A DNA stretch of 30,532 bases from an uncultured Lachnospiraceae bacterium (GTDB lineage: Bacteria; Bacillota_A; Clostridia; Lachnospirales; Lachnospiraceae), in the NCBI GenBank assembly GCA_947564305.1, contig CANOBT010000060.1, forward strand, positions 1 through 30,532. The letters are read 5' to 3'. Below, one piece after another: positions 15,148 through 23,598 of the stretch (position 1 is the stretch's first letter; every line of letters begins with the position of its first letter). A program made the translations under genes and the position numbers. The notes beneath the pieces are model-generated. The model was not told the DNA's origin. It was given only the letters and a program-made list of their open reading frames with translations, and made no database searches.

Positions 15148-16170
15148 ATGTCAGAGAAAACTTGGAAAGAAAAAATGGAGGCTCTGCTAAAACAGAAGAA
15201 GTGGGATATGAAAGACTGGCATAGGGCATTGGGGCTGAATCAGTGGCAGCTGGAGAACCTGATGGCTATGGATACGACGCAGTTGGATCCGGAAAGCCTT
15301 CAGAATATCTATGATGACACAAAGGCAGCAAAATTAGACAAGAAGATGATGAGGTTCGAATCGCCGGTTATAATTGTTGTATGGACACATAAGGGAGGGA
15401 CGGGAAAATCTACAACAGCAATGAATATGTCGTATGAGCTTTCGCGGAGAGGTTATAACGTGCTTGGCATCGACATTGACAGCCAATCGGACATGTCGAG
15501 TGTCCTTTATCCCAATTATCTCGAACAGCCCGATGTCAGCTTCTATGAGGCTTTCTCCATGCATGACGACTTTATGGAACCGGGATATATAAGGCATACC
15601 GAGTATGTGAATTTAGATATTATACCGGGTTCGGCTAAGTGCGAAGGACTGGAAGGGCAGCTTGGTGTACTGGATCAAAACATAAGAGGCCGTATATGGG
15701 AAAAATGTCTGAGAACCATACGGAAGGACAACTACTATGATTTTATATTTGTAGATATGGATAAAACGGCGGGGCTTATGAACGTTGCAGCGCTGGCAGA
15801 GGCTGATTTTGTATTGTCTCCTCTGGAACCTGCTATTTTTGCAGTGAAAGCCGTTCCACCGGTTTTGGCCCAGGTGGAGGAAGTGCGCAAGAATAATCCC
15901 AAACTGAAAATTTTGGGGTTTCTGTACAATAAAGTGGATATGCGTAAAAAGAGATCTTTGCCCGAATCCCTCGAGCTGGTGGAGGAGATAGCACCGGGGC
16001 TTGCCTTCAAGAGTTTCATAAAAAACGATGCCAATATTGATAATTCGCAGCGTGAACATTATCCGCTAGGGGTTTACAATAGAAGCTGTGCAGCAAACAA
16101 ACAGATGATAGAAGTTGCAGATGAATTGCTGGAGAAGGTTAAGGAAAAATCAGATAAGGTGGTGAAGTAA
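15148..16170 (+). CDS. parA: ParA-family partition ATPase
   Basis: The 340-residue product is a deviant-Walker ATPase: KGGTGKST (82-89), IDIDSQSDMS for the A' region, and YDFIFVDMDKT at the Walker B position. About 70 residues precede the ATPase domain and look like a helical DNA-binding or regulatory module, as in ParA proteins that repress their own operon. The Walker B region reads DMDKT where ParA proteins usually have a D-x-P-P type sequence. ATG 15148 follows AGGAAGGAG. The gene runs directly into parB with no gap (TAA then ATG). It would drive segregation of the element together with ParB and a centromere, for which the flanking palindromes are the best candidates. Confidence 0.9.
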   Translation: MSEKTWKEKMEALLKQKKWDMKDWHRALGLNQWQLENLMAMDTTQLDPESLQNIYDDTKAAKLDKKMMRFESPVIIVVWTHKGGTGKSTTAMNMSYELSRRGYNVLGIDIDSQSDMSSVLYPNYLEQPDVSFYEAFSMHDDFMEPGYIRHTEYVNLDIIPGSAKCEGLEGQLGVLDQNIRGRIWEKCLRTIRKDNYYDFIFVDMDKTAGLMNVAALAEADFVLSPLEPAIFAVKAVPPVLAQVEEVRKNNPKLKILGFLYNKVDMRKKRSLPESLELVEEIAPGLAFKSFIKNDANIDNSQREHYPLGVYNRSCAANKQMIEVADELLEKVKEKSDKVVK

Positions 16171-17115
16171 ATGGCTGGCAAAAAAGGTAGTGTAGATAAT
16201 GCCGCATTCTTAAGGCAGGTATCCGCAAATGCACAATCCGCTACACAGGATGTTTCAAAGACGATGGAAAAAATAGGCCTGGGTGAGATTGCGGAAAAGG
16301 GAAAAAAGAAGTTAACTCATGTTGACGTTTATAAAATGGTGGATGCTCCGGAAGAATGGAATAAATATCCGAGATTGAAAGATAACCAGGTAGAGAAATA
16401 TCTTGAACTAAAGATGTCGATTTATGAAAAAGGTATCGAGGATCCTCCTATTTTGTGGGAAAGATCAGACGGTAAATATATGATACTGGCCGGACATAAC
16501 AGGCGTGATATCAGCTGTGAAATCATACAGGAATGCCGTGAGGAACCGGGGTTTGAGGAGGAAAAGTATCGCTATCCGGCCTGCATCGTATATGCGGCGG
16601 ACGAACTGAGTGAGGAACAGGCTAGAGGAATTATAGATGATACAAACCTTTACCGGGACTTTTCAAAACTTCCGCAGAAAGTGAAAATAGAAATTATCAA
16701 ATCGAGAATGGATGTTTACAAAAGAAGGCGGTACAGCAAAGGCGAAAGGATAGATCAGCTTGCAAAGGAGCTGGGTATCAAGAAAACGGCAATTTATGAA
16801 AACCTGTCGATCAGTGAGAACGTCTATGCACCATTACAGGAACTGTACTATGATGGGAAACTGAAGAGAAAAGCGATATTAAAGTTTACATACTTTGATG
16901 GAGACACCCAGCAGTGGATATATGAAAATTTCAAGGATCGGATAACAGAGGCAAAGGTGAATGCACTAAAAAAGAATATGAACCGGGATGCTATCGCAAA
17001 CGTATTTAATGCGGAAGCACAGGGTATTAAGAAGCTGACTGTAGAGATTCCTGCAGACCGTGTAGAGGAATTCAGGGGAATGCTTGAAGAGTGGTTGATA
17101 AAGGTTGGAAAATAA
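16171..17115 (+). CDS. parB: ParB-family centromere-binding protein
   Basis: The 314-residue product has a ParB/Spo0J N-terminal domain (about 60-165) including EKGIEDPPILW and AGHNRRD (107-113), the counterpart of the GERRxxA nucleotide-binding box. A helix-turn-helix follows at about 191-212 (GERIDQLAKELGIKKTAIY), and the C-terminal part is probably for dimerisation. The first 50 residues are a flexible, Lys/Ala-rich region likely to contact ParA. The start ATG abuts the parA stop, so both come from one mRNA. A hairpin terminator follows 25 bases later. It probably binds the 15-bp palindromes upstream of the operon, although that is inferred from position. Confidence 0.9.
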   Translation: MAGKKGSVDNAAFLRQVSANAQSATQDVSKTMEKIGLGEIAEKGKKKLTHVDVYKMVDAPEEWNKYPRLKDNQVEKYLELKMSIYEKGIEDPPILWERSDGKYMILAGHNRRDISCEIIQECREEPGFEEEKYRYPACIVYAADELSEEQARGIIDDTNLYRDFSKLPQKVKIEIIKSRMDVYKRRRYSKGERIDQLAKELGIKKTAIYENLSISENVYAPLQELYYDGKLKRKAILKFTYFDGDTQQWIYENFKDRITEAKVNALKKNMNRDAIANVFNAEAQGIKKLTVEIPADRVEEFRGMLEEWLIKVGK

Positions 17116-17140
17116 AATAAAAAAATTAGTAGAATTGGTA

Positions 17141-17180
17141 AAAGGATACCGGAGTTATGAGACTTCGGTATCCTTTTTTT
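17141..17180. terminator. Bidirectional terminator between parB and the small minus-strand gene
   Basis: AAAGGATACCGGAGT (17141-17155) pairs with ACTTCGGTATCCTTT (17162-17176), one G-U, around a 6-base loop. TTTTTTT follows on the plus strand and an A/T-rich tract on the other side. The stop of the minus-strand gene overlaps the first base of the loop-side stem. Confidence 0.85.
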
Positions 17181-17490
17181 GTAACGGCATAGGGAACTGT
17201 TCGGGCGTTGCAAATGAGCTTATATAGAACTCATCCTTGCTGATTGCGTCAAGATACTTGCTGATTGGGAAACGTGATTTTCTGCCAATGTATCCTGATT
17301 TGCGTATGTAGTAGTTTGTCATGTCCATTAGGTACTCTATGTCATCTTCTTGATACGGATATTCTGTGTATAGAATTTGGCGCAGTACACATAGGGTCTC
17401 CGGTTTGCAGTGGTAAAACCCGGACTTATTGAGAATTACACGTTCTAATAGCCTTAAATATTCGGCGTATAGGAATTGGGGAGCTGCCAT
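17155..17490 (-). CDS. Small uncharacterised protein divergent from the RHH/coiled-coil gene
   Basis: The 111-residue product matches nothing that I recognise. It is rich in Tyr and aromatic residues (YAEYLRLLERVI, YTEYPYQEDDIEYLMDMTNYYIRKSGYIGRKSRF), is largely helical by appearance, and has no signal peptide or membrane segment. ATG 17490 was chosen because AAAGGCGGTG lies 5 bases upstream. It has its own strong promoter at 17527-17555 and ends inside a shared terminator. The TGTAATACA repeats in the divergent region suggest joint control with the gene at 17750. It may be a small regulator or partition accessory; this is only a guess from location. Confidence 0.6.
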   Translation of the reverse strand: MAAPQFLYAEYLRLLERVILNKSGFYHCKPETLCVLRQILYTEYPYQEDDIEYLMDMTNYYIRKSGYIGRKSRFPISKYLDAISKDEFYISSFATPEQFPMPLQKKDTEVS

Positions 17491-17504
17491 ATAATCACCG
17501 CCTT

Positions 17505-17690
17505 TGTAATACTTTTCTTTGATTAAATTATATAACAAATATTTCAAAAAATCAATATAATGTATTACGCATAAAAATTAAAAAACAGTGAATATACAAG
17601 AAAAAATAATGTAATACACTATAATGTATTACACATTTTTGTGATACAGATAAAAAATTTTTTACTAAAAAACTATGTAATGTATTACAT
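17505..17690. promoter_or_regulatory. Cluster of TGTAATACA operator-like repeats
   Basis: TGTAATAC(A) or its complement TGTATTAC(A) occurs at 17505, 17561, 17610-17618, 17625-17633 and 17681-17689. The pair at 17610/17625 forms a perfect inverted repeat, and 17675-17690 is a palindrome with a 2-base centre (ATGTAAT-GT-ATTACAT). The copies flank both divergent promoters, and the last one ends 2 bases before the plus-strand -35 box. They are probably operators, most likely for the RHH protein at 17750. Confidence 0.7.
17527..17555 (-). promoter_or_regulatory. Promoter of the small minus-strand gene
   Basis: On the minus strand TTGATT (17555-17550), a 17-bp spacer, and TATAAT (17532-17527), 37 bases before the start codon. 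A TGTATTACG copy lies 6 bp upstream. Confidence 0.75.
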
Positions 17691-17691
17691 A

Positions 17692-17719
17692 TTGAAAAAG
17701 AGCAAGAATGGTGTATAAT
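17692..17719 (+). promoter_or_regulatory. Promoter of the RHH/coiled-coil gene
   Basis: TTGAAA (17692-17697), a 16-bp spacer, and TATAAT (17714-17719), 31 bases before the start codon. The palindrome at 17675-17690 abuts the -35 box, suggesting repression or autoregulation. Confidence 0.75.
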
Positions 17720-17749
17720 AAAAGAAAAAGAGTCTAGGAGGATATAGGC

Positions 17750-18574
17750 ATGTCAGGTACTGAGAAAAAAGCAAAGGCTCCAACGCCGTTTCGCATAGAG
17801 CAGGAAACTGCGGATAGGTTTCGGGAGGCAGCGAAGGCGTTTTCAAATCAGGATGCTGCACTGAATGCATTGTTGGCAGCCTTTGAAAGAGAAAAGATAC
17901 AGGAAGCAAATCCGCAGTTTTCAGAAGATATGAATGTATTTGAAAAATATCAAAGGTGTTTGTCGGCAAAATTTGCCGATGTGCTAAAAGCACTGTCGAC
18001 AGCGGATGACAGAGCAAGGGTGGATGTACAGAAACTTCTGGACTCCAAGGATGCTATGATCACCGAGCTGCAGGAAGCCTTAGAGGGTGCCAGGAAGCAT
18101 AAGCAGACATATGAAGAATTGTATAATGGGGCGGAAAAAGAGAAAAAGGCGATTGAGACCAGCCTGCATAATGAACAGATGGAAACAGAAAGACTAAGAC
18201 AGGAAATGCAGGAAAAGGCGGATCAGCATGCCTCTATATTGTCTGATAAGGAAAGACTGAATGATATTTTGAGCCAGAATGTATCAGAACTTCAGGCAAA
18301 AATAAGTGAGTATCAGGAATACCCGAAGCAGATGCAGGAGAGAGATGTCCAGATTAAGGAGCTTAATATAAAAGTGCAGGAGCTTGAAAGTCAGATAAAA
18401 GATTCAGAATATCAGCATAAGGTGGAATTGCTGGATATTGAAAGAAAGCATGAGAAGGAAAAAGCTGATATAAAAGCGCAGTTCGATGAAAAACAGGAAG
18501 TTCTTAGGGAGAAATATGAGAAGGAGATAGAGAAATTAAGGCAAAAATTGGAGGAAAGTCAAAAGAAGGGATAG
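17750..18574 (+). CDS. Ribbon-helix-helix-like DNA-binding protein with a long coiled coil
   Basis: The 274-residue product begins with a ribbon-helix-helix-like module: PTPFRI strand, then two helices (about 18-31 and 33-46, QETADRFREAAKAF and NQDAALNALLAAF). From about residue 90 to the end it is almost entirely charged heptad sequence rich in Glu, Lys and Gln, a long coiled coil. The architecture recalls KfrA-type plasmid proteins, which pair a DNA-binding head with a coiled-coil tail and help segregation, although KfrA uses a different head. AGGAGG lies 8 bases before ATG. Position next to parAB and the operator cluster upstream support a role as an autoregulated partition accessory or nucleoid-like protein. 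No exact family is claimed. Confidence 0.6.
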   Translation: MSGTEKKAKAPTPFRIEQETADRFREAAKAFSNQDAALNALLAAFEREKIQEANPQFSEDMNVFEKYQRCLSAKFADVLKALSTADDRARVDVQKLLDSKDAMITELQEALEGARKHKQTYEELYNGAEKEKKAIETSLHNEQMETERLRQEMQEKADQHASILSDKERLNDILSQNVSELQAKISEYQEYPKQMQERDVQIKELNIKVQELESQIKDSEYQHKVELLDIERKHEKEKADIKAQFDEKQEVLREKYEKEIEKLRQKLEESQKKG

Positions 18575-18632
18575 GCAATTTGCCGATTGTGCACGGTATT
18601 CATACTTATATTGTTTTATAGTTTTAATGAGA

Positions 18633-18671
18633 TTGACAAACACACATTATTTTTGTATAATTTGATGTGTG
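18633..18671 (+). promoter_or_regulatory. Consensus promoter and inverted-repeat operator of the AbiE operon
   Basis: TTGACA (18633-18638), a 17-bp spacer, and TATAAT (18656-18661) is a perfect consensus promoter. CACACAT (18641-18647) and ATGTGTG (18665-18671) form an inverted repeat around the -10 box, which fits the known autorepression by AbiEi antitoxins through inverted repeats. Confidence 0.85.
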
Positions 18672-18693
18672 AAAAGTCAAAGGAGTGATTGCT

Positions 18694-19287
18694 GTGCAGG
18701 CTAAGGATACAATAAATTTATTATTAGAAAATTCCCCAAGCGGAACAATTACTGCAAAACAGGTGACAGAATGTGGGGTACATCGAAGTGTGTTGCAAGA
18801 GCTTGTAGAGACGGGAGATTTATATCGTTATGGGCGGGGGCTCTATATACGAAGTGATACATGGGAAGATGACTTTTATCTGCTTCAATGTAAATATGGA
18901 CGAGGGATTTATTCCCATGATACATCATTGTATTTACTCGGATATTCAGATAGGACGCCGGCGAAATATACAATGACGTTTCCTAAAGGATATAATGCCC
19001 CTTCTCTGAAGCAGGAAAGTATCATAATCAGACGCGTTATACCAGATAATTATTCATTTGGAATTATTGAAATAAAATCACCAAGCGGAAATCCCATCAT
19101 GATATATGATCTTGAAAGGACGTTGTGCGATATTGTGCGTGGAAGTGGCAGCGATATTCAAGTTGTAAATGAAGCAATGAAGCGATACGCAGCTTCTAAG
19201 GAAAAAAATATTCATAAACTGATGAAGTATGCCGAACAGTTACGTGTGGGACCCAAGATACTGCGTTATATGGAGGTATTGTTGTGA
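18694..19287 (+). CDS. abiEi: AbiEi-family antitoxin (type IV toxin-antitoxin)
   Basis: The 197-residue product has an N-terminal winged helix (ITAKQVTECGVHRSVLQELVETGDLYRYGRGLYI is the typical segment, about residues 20-53) and the C-terminal AbiEi domain with YSHDTSLYLLGYSDRTP and MIYDLERTLCDIVR. GTG 18694 is taken as the start because AAAGGAG lies 8 bases upstream; the GTG at 18685 lies inside that ribosome site. AbiEi proteins neutralise the nucleotidyltransferase AbiEii and repress their own promoter. The gene overlaps the toxin gene by 4 bp. Confidence 0.9.
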   Translation: MQAKDTINLLLENSPSGTITAKQVTECGVHRSVLQELVETGDLYRYGRGLYIRSDTWEDDFYLLQCKYGRGIYSHDTSLYLLGYSDRTPAKYTMTFPKGYNAPSLKQESIIIRRVIPDNYSFGIIEIKSPSGNPIMIYDLERTLCDIVRGSGSDIQVVNEAMKRYAASKEKNIHKLMKYAEQLRVGPKILRYMEVLL

Positions 19288-20129
19288 TAACCAAAAATCC
19301 GATGCAGCTTAAAGCGTTCATTAAGAAAAAGGCGGCTGAGAAAAATATCTCGGCCCAACTTGTCATGCAGAATTATATGTTGGAACGCTTGCTGGAAAGA
19401 ATTTCCCTTTCCCCATACAAAAAGAATTTTATATTGAAAGGCGGTTTCTTGATTTCCGCAATCGTTGGACTGGATACACGGACAACTATGGATTTGGATA
19501 CGACAATAAAAGGTTTTACGCTAACCCATGAATCCATTCGGACGATTTTTGCAGAGATATGTATGGTTGAAGTAGAAGATGATGTAAAATTTTCGATAGA
19601 GAATATTTCGGACATACGAGAAACAGATGATTATCCAGGGATACGTGTTTCCCTTAAAGCAATCTATTCTCCAATCAGCGTACCTCTTACGGTTGATGTT
19701 ACGACGGGAGATATTATTACTCCTAGAGAAATTGAGTATACATTTAAGCTGCTATTTGATGATCGGACGCTTAGTATTCTGGCTTATAATCTGGAGACGG
19801 TTCTGGCAGAAAAGATTGAAACCGTGCTGTCACGCAGTATTGCCAATACGCGCCCAAGAGATTTTTATGATATACATATTATTTATGTTCTGCGTGGTAC
19901 AGAATGTGATAAAGATATTTTAAGACAGGCATTGGAACGGACGACTAAAAAGCGAGGAAGCGGTCATGTGATGCAGAATTTTATGGATATTATCGAAGAA
20001 ATCAGAGCTAGTCATCAAATGCAGAGTCTTTGGAAAAAATACCAAAATAATTTTGATTATGCCAGTGATATTTCTTTTGAGGAAGTCTGTAATACAATTC
20101 AAAGTATTATGAGTGAAGTTATGGTATAA
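19284..20129 (+). CDS. abiEii: AbiEii-family nucleotidyltransferase toxin
   Basis: The 281-residue product carries the four motifs of AbiEii/MenT-type toxins: KGGFLIS (52-58), TMDLD (68-72), VDVTTGD (137-143), and AEKIETVL (175-182) with RPRDFYD (190-196). These enzymes transfer nucleotides to RNA targets such as tRNA, halting growth; some AbiE systems also give phage abortive infection. The start is GTG 19284, inside the GTGA that ends the antitoxin gene. On this element it would both stabilise inheritance and possibly defend against phage. Confidence 0.92.
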   Translation: MITKNPMQLKAFIKKKAAEKNISAQLVMQNYMLERLLERISLSPYKKNFILKGGFLISAIVGLDTRTTMDLDTTIKGFTLTHESIRTIFAEICMVEVEDDVKFSIENISDIRETDDYPGIRVSLKAIYSPISVPLTVDVTTGDIITPREIEYTFKLLFDDRTLSILAYNLETVLAEKIETVLSRSIANTRPRDFYDIHIIYVLRGTECDKDILRQALERTTKKRGSGHVMQNFMDIIEEIRASHQMQSLWKKYQNNFDYASDISFEEVCNTIQSIMSEVMV

Positions 20130-20160
20130 GGCATGTGTTTTTAAAGATTATAAGAAGATT

Positions 20161-20191
20161 TAGCCTCTTTCAAAAATTATGAAAGAGGCTA
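20161..20191. terminator. Hairpin between the convergent AbiE and transfer operons
   Basis: TAGCCTCTTTCA (20161-20172) pairs perfectly with TGAAAGAGGCTA (20180-20191) around a 7-base loop. T-tracts are weak on both sides, but it lies between two converging genes, the usual place for a bidirectional terminator. Confidence 0.7.
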
Positions 20192-20195
20192 TTGT

Positions 20196-21155
20196 TTAAA
20201 ATGAGATAGAATGCCGTATTGCCGTTAAATGTCCGTCCTCTTCTAGTTCGCATGAATATATTGAATCGAGAGGAGGGGAAGAGATCAGCAGGCTGTCCGG
20301 ACAAAAATATACGGGAAAGCTTTCTAATAGTGGCACGTTCTGTATGTGAGAGTATAACGTCAGCGCCATTGACAGGTTTTCTGTCAGGTAGATAACGAAT
20401 GGCGCAAGGTATTCATCAGAGTGCCTTTGGATCCAGATGTGCAGCATTTTAAGCCGGGTAAGGTTGTTTTTTATCCAGTTTCCATACTCCCTGCAGGAGA
20501 ACACAAAAAGCCATATATGCTCATTCCCCTTGAAAACAGGATGTGTTGCATTGCAGCAAAGGACGGCATCAATGGTAAAAGGGGTAGAGCCGATTTTTGT
20601 GCTTTTTAAGTATTGCAATGAGGCGATATAGGTGCTATATTGCTGCTGGAACCGTATCAGGAACTGGTTTAATGATGCAAGCTCCAGCTTGCGGACAGTG
20701 GAAATGGATGCAGTAGCTGCCTGATGGCAGTCCGGGGTGATGGAGGCCATATATGTATACGCTGCCTGGGATAAACAGTACAGACGGAGCGGAGAGGCAG
20801 TAGCCAATACTCCGTCTGTTTGTTTCGCGGTGTCTGTAAAGGCATATCGAAGAATAATTCCGGCTTTTTTTAGTTTATTCAGGTTGCTTAGGTAGGATGG
20901 TTTCTGATAGCCCTGATGCAGCGTGTGGTTAAGCAGGAATGCTATATTATTGCTGTTTGTGTATGGATAGTGGGCCAAAATCTTCATTATTTCAATGTCG
21001 ATAAGATTGATAATCCGCTTTTGCAGCAAAAGTTCGATTTCAGAGTGGCTGCAGTTTTTATTGCTGTTTTCGAGCAAAAGTTCCCACCCGGGGTTCATAT
21101 GGAAAGGGGTTTTTGCAGTAAAAGGTTCCGTTTCTGCTATTTCTTTATAGTTCAT
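20196..21155 (-). CDS. Winged-helix protein, possible degenerate Replic_Relax relative
   Basis: The 319-residue product is not confidently identified. Residues 45-140 look like a winged helix (INLIDIEIMKILAHYPYT, SYLSNLNKLKKAGIILRYAF, LYCLSQAAYTYM), the layout found at the start of Replic_Relax proteins. The later part contains PFTIDAVL (192-199) and WLFVFSCREYGNWIKNNLTRLKML, which could correspond to the nuclease-like core but without a clear E-x-D pair. The gene is last in the transfer operon, 16 bases after the coupling-protein stop, with AAGGAGG before ATG 21155. A plausible role is an accessory DNA-processing factor. This relation to the gene at 23595-25193 is inference. Confidence 0.45.
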   Translation of the reverse strand: MNYKEIAETEPFTAKTPFHMNPGWELLLENSNKNCSHSEIELLLQKRIINLIDIEIMKILAHYPYTNSNNIAFLLNHTLHQGYQKPSYLSNLNKLKKAGIILRYAFTDTAKQTDGVLATASPLRLYCLSQAAYTYMASITPDCHQAATASISTVRKLELASLNQFLIRFQQQYSTYIASLQYLKSTKIGSTPFTIDAVLCCNATHPVFKGNEHIWLFVFSCREYGNWIKNNLTRLKMLHIWIQRHSDEYLAPFVIYLTENLSMALTLYSHIQNVPLLESFPVYFCPDSLLISSPPLDSIYSCELEEDGHLTAIRHSISF

Positions 21156-21171
21156 AAGTCCTCCTTATATT

Positions 21172-23598
21172 TTATAGAATATCATCAATATTTTCGCTGC
21201 CGTCAGGCAGTGAATTTGGGGGTGTTTGGTCTGTATTCCCTGAGTTGTTCGATATGGGCTTTTTGACTGCGCTCTGAAAATAGCTTAATGGCGTTCCAGG
21301 AAGGAAGCTGTAGTTTGTTTCCTGCTCCTGGGAGGGTATGATGTCATCAGGAATATCCAAATCATCCGGAATAGGGCTGTCCGTATTGACAGTAACCGGA
21401 TAAAAGGCGATGTTGTTTCTCTTTATGTTCTCCCAGTCTGTGGGTTTTAGGAATTCCACAATTCCCTGTAAAGCGGGAAGAGGACGCCCGTTTCTGGTTG
21501 TAAAGAAGGTAACTTCCTGAAAATCCTTCATTCTGATATCAATTTCCTCAAGGAAATTCTTCTGTGTTATCATTTCCCGGCTGGAAAATGAATAATGCGG
21601 AGAACTGTCAGTGATGGCAGTTTCTGTTGTTGACTGCTGTACTTCTGCCACATCATGCACGCCTGCCAAAGCAGAGAAAATTTCCATATCAGAAAGGGAA
21701 GACCGCCCGAATACAATGATATGGGCGCACCCAAGAATGACGCCTTTCAAATATTTGGTGATTTCGTTCTTTTCCATCTGATCCAATGTCTGGATTGCAA
21801 CAGTCATTGCGACCCGGAACTTACGGAATAATGAGAAGTTTTTTTCTAGTGAAGGATGGATCAGCACGGGAAGCTCGTCTACATAGAAAAAGTGAGGGAC
21901 GCGCGTAAATTCCGTTCCCGGGCGGGATAACACTGCATTGTTGAAGGAAAGCAGAAAGAACAGTCCGAATGCAACGGCATCGGTGTCGCCGCTGGCAAGG
22001 TTGTAGTTACATACCGTAACTTCGCCATTGGCTAATGCCCGGTCAAAATCAATGCTGTTCTGCGAACAGAAAATCTCCCTGTTGGCAGGCATCAGCAGGA
22101 ACTCATTGATAATGTTACGGGTACCGCGGCTTTGATCCTCCATTTTATCCCTGCCTTTTCCGAGCAGATCTTCACGTATGTATTGGATAATAAAGGCGTA
22201 CTGTTTTGTGCTCTGGTCCAGTTCTTCCAGTTTATCAACGTACTCCGTAAGTAAATTAAAATTATTGATGATTGCCTGTAAGTCTGTAGGCGTGGCCTGG
22301 CGTTTTCGCAATATGGGTACGGTTGCCATCACCAGAATGGCAAGATTGGCAATCATCTGGCGGTTCAGACCGGTAAAGTAAGAGTCTGCTTTTCCCTTTA
22401 AGTCCGTTATTGCCTGCATGACATCGGAAAAAATGACGGCTCTCTTTACGATCATCTGGTTTTTTGCCTCATCTTCCATATGGGTAGGGATGTAAAACGG
22501 GTTTAGTCCGATAGTGTTCTTTTTGTGCTTTCCGTCTGTATCGCGGACTGCATCTATCCGGTTGTATGGAATGCCGCGCACATCGCACAGGCGGCATACA
22601 TCGTCCGTTAAGGAATCGTCCGGAGCAAGAACGGTAAGTCCGCATATGGGATAATTAAGGCGGATATTTTCCAGCTCCGCCTGTATATCCTTAAGTTTGT
22701 GGTCAATGTCTGCAGGTGATATACTTTCCGGCTGTTTTACAATAGGAATGCAGTCGTTGACGGAAAAACTTCGTGTATTGGCGGGAGGGGAGTATGCGAT
22801 AAGACCGGCGGATTCCAGCTGCTTTACATGGAATTTCTGCATATCCTCTGCTTTGCACCGCATATTTAAGTCGTCACGGATAGCTGGAAGAATTGTGGAG
22901 GACGTTTTTCCTGTACCGGAGGTCCCGTCAATCAGCGTGTGCAGGAAACGGTCTTTTGCATATATAGTAATGTTTTTTCCGGTGTTTATGTCACGGACAA
23001 TATTCATGTTATACGAAATCTCATTTTTTTTCTGGGATTCCGGTTCTATGGAATGTGTTATCTTATATGCCAGTACTTTTTTGCGGCACGCAGGATCCCG
23101 GAGTGCAAAAAAGACTCCCTTTGATAAGAGGAGGCCGATAGGGATAAGGGGCAGCTGCGTTACTATACGTCCAAGCAGTAATACCATATTTTTTGTAAAA
23201 GCCTCATCCACGGGAAGGCGCAGGATTGCCGGGAGAAAAATACGGGACAATCCGCAGTAAATCAGTGAGAGCAAAATCAGGAAAACGGAGGATAGTATGC
23301 TTCCCAGGCAGAGCAGCTTTATCTGATGGAAGTTATAAAAAGAATACTTTGTGCCATAGAGATAAAGCAGTATTGGAGCGACTATCCAGAATACAAGGTA
23401 TACAGGGTGCAGGGGGATAAAGCTGTAATCAAGTCGGTAAAGGGAAACGAGAAATCTGAAAATAAAATGCAGCATATGCAGGAATAAGATCAGGTATCCG
23501 GCATTAACGGGCAGCATAGCGCGGTTTCCCTTTAAATTTTCCGCGGCCTGTTCTCTGATACTTTGAAAGTAACTTGTAAGGAAAGACGTTTTACTCAA
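21172..23598 (-). CDS. VirD4/TraG-type conjugative coupling ATPase
   Basis: The 808-residue membrane protein has four predicted N-terminal membrane segments (about 33-52, 62-81, 94-118, 137-160), then Walker A GTSGTGKTS (225-233) and Walker B FFYVDELP (Asp574, Glu575). A TraG/TraD-like C-terminal region follows (AIQTLDQMEKN, IIVFGRSSLSDMEIF). Coupling proteins deliver the relaxosome to the type IV secretion channel. The start is TTG 23598: AAAGGAG lies 9 bases upstream, and the TTG overlaps the TGA of the preceding gene. No relaxase or other channel genes are in this window, so the remaining transfer genes must lie elsewhere. Confidence 0.9.
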   Translation of the reverse strand: MSKTSFLTSYFQSIREQAAENLKGNRAMLPVNAGYLILFLHMLHFIFRFLVSLYRLDYSFIPLHPVYLVFWIVAPILLYLYGTKYSFYNFHQIKLLCLGSILSSVFLILLSLIYCGLSRIFLPAILRLPVDEAFTKNMVLLLGRIVTQLPLIPIGLLLSKGVFFALRDPACRKKVLAYKITHSIEPESQKKNEISYNMNIVRDINTGKNITIYAKDRFLHTLIDGTSGTGKTSSTILPAIRDDLNMRCKAEDMQKFHVKQLESAGLIAYSPPANTRSFSVNDCIPIVKQPESISPADIDHKLKDIQAELENIRLNYPICGLTVLAPDDSLTDDVCRLCDVRGIPYNRIDAVRDTDGKHKKNTIGLNPFYIPTHMEDEAKNQMIVKRAVIFSDVMQAITDLKGKADSYFTGLNRQMIANLAILVMATVPILRKRQATPTDLQAIINNFNLLTEYVDKLEELDQSTKQYAFIIQYIREDLLGKGRDKMEDQSRGTRNIINEFLLMPANREIFCSQNSIDFDRALANGEVTVCNYNLASGDTDAVAFGLFFLLSFNNAVLSRPGTEFTRVPHFFYVDELPVLIHPSLEKNFSLFRKFRVAMTVAIQTLDQMEKNEITKYLKGVILGCAHIIVFGRSSLSDMEIFSALAGVHDVAEVQQSTTETAITDSSPHYSFSSREMITQKNFLEEIDIRMKDFQEVTFFTTRNGRPLPALQGIVEFLKPTDWENIKRNNIAFYPVTVNTDSPIPDDLDIPDDIIPSQEQETNYSFLPGTPLSYFQSAVKKPISNNSGNTDQTPPNSLPDGSENIDDIL

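Noticed and set aside
15334..16059. Minus-strand open frames opposite parA
   Set aside because: Antisense shadows of a strongly supported gene, with no start signals.
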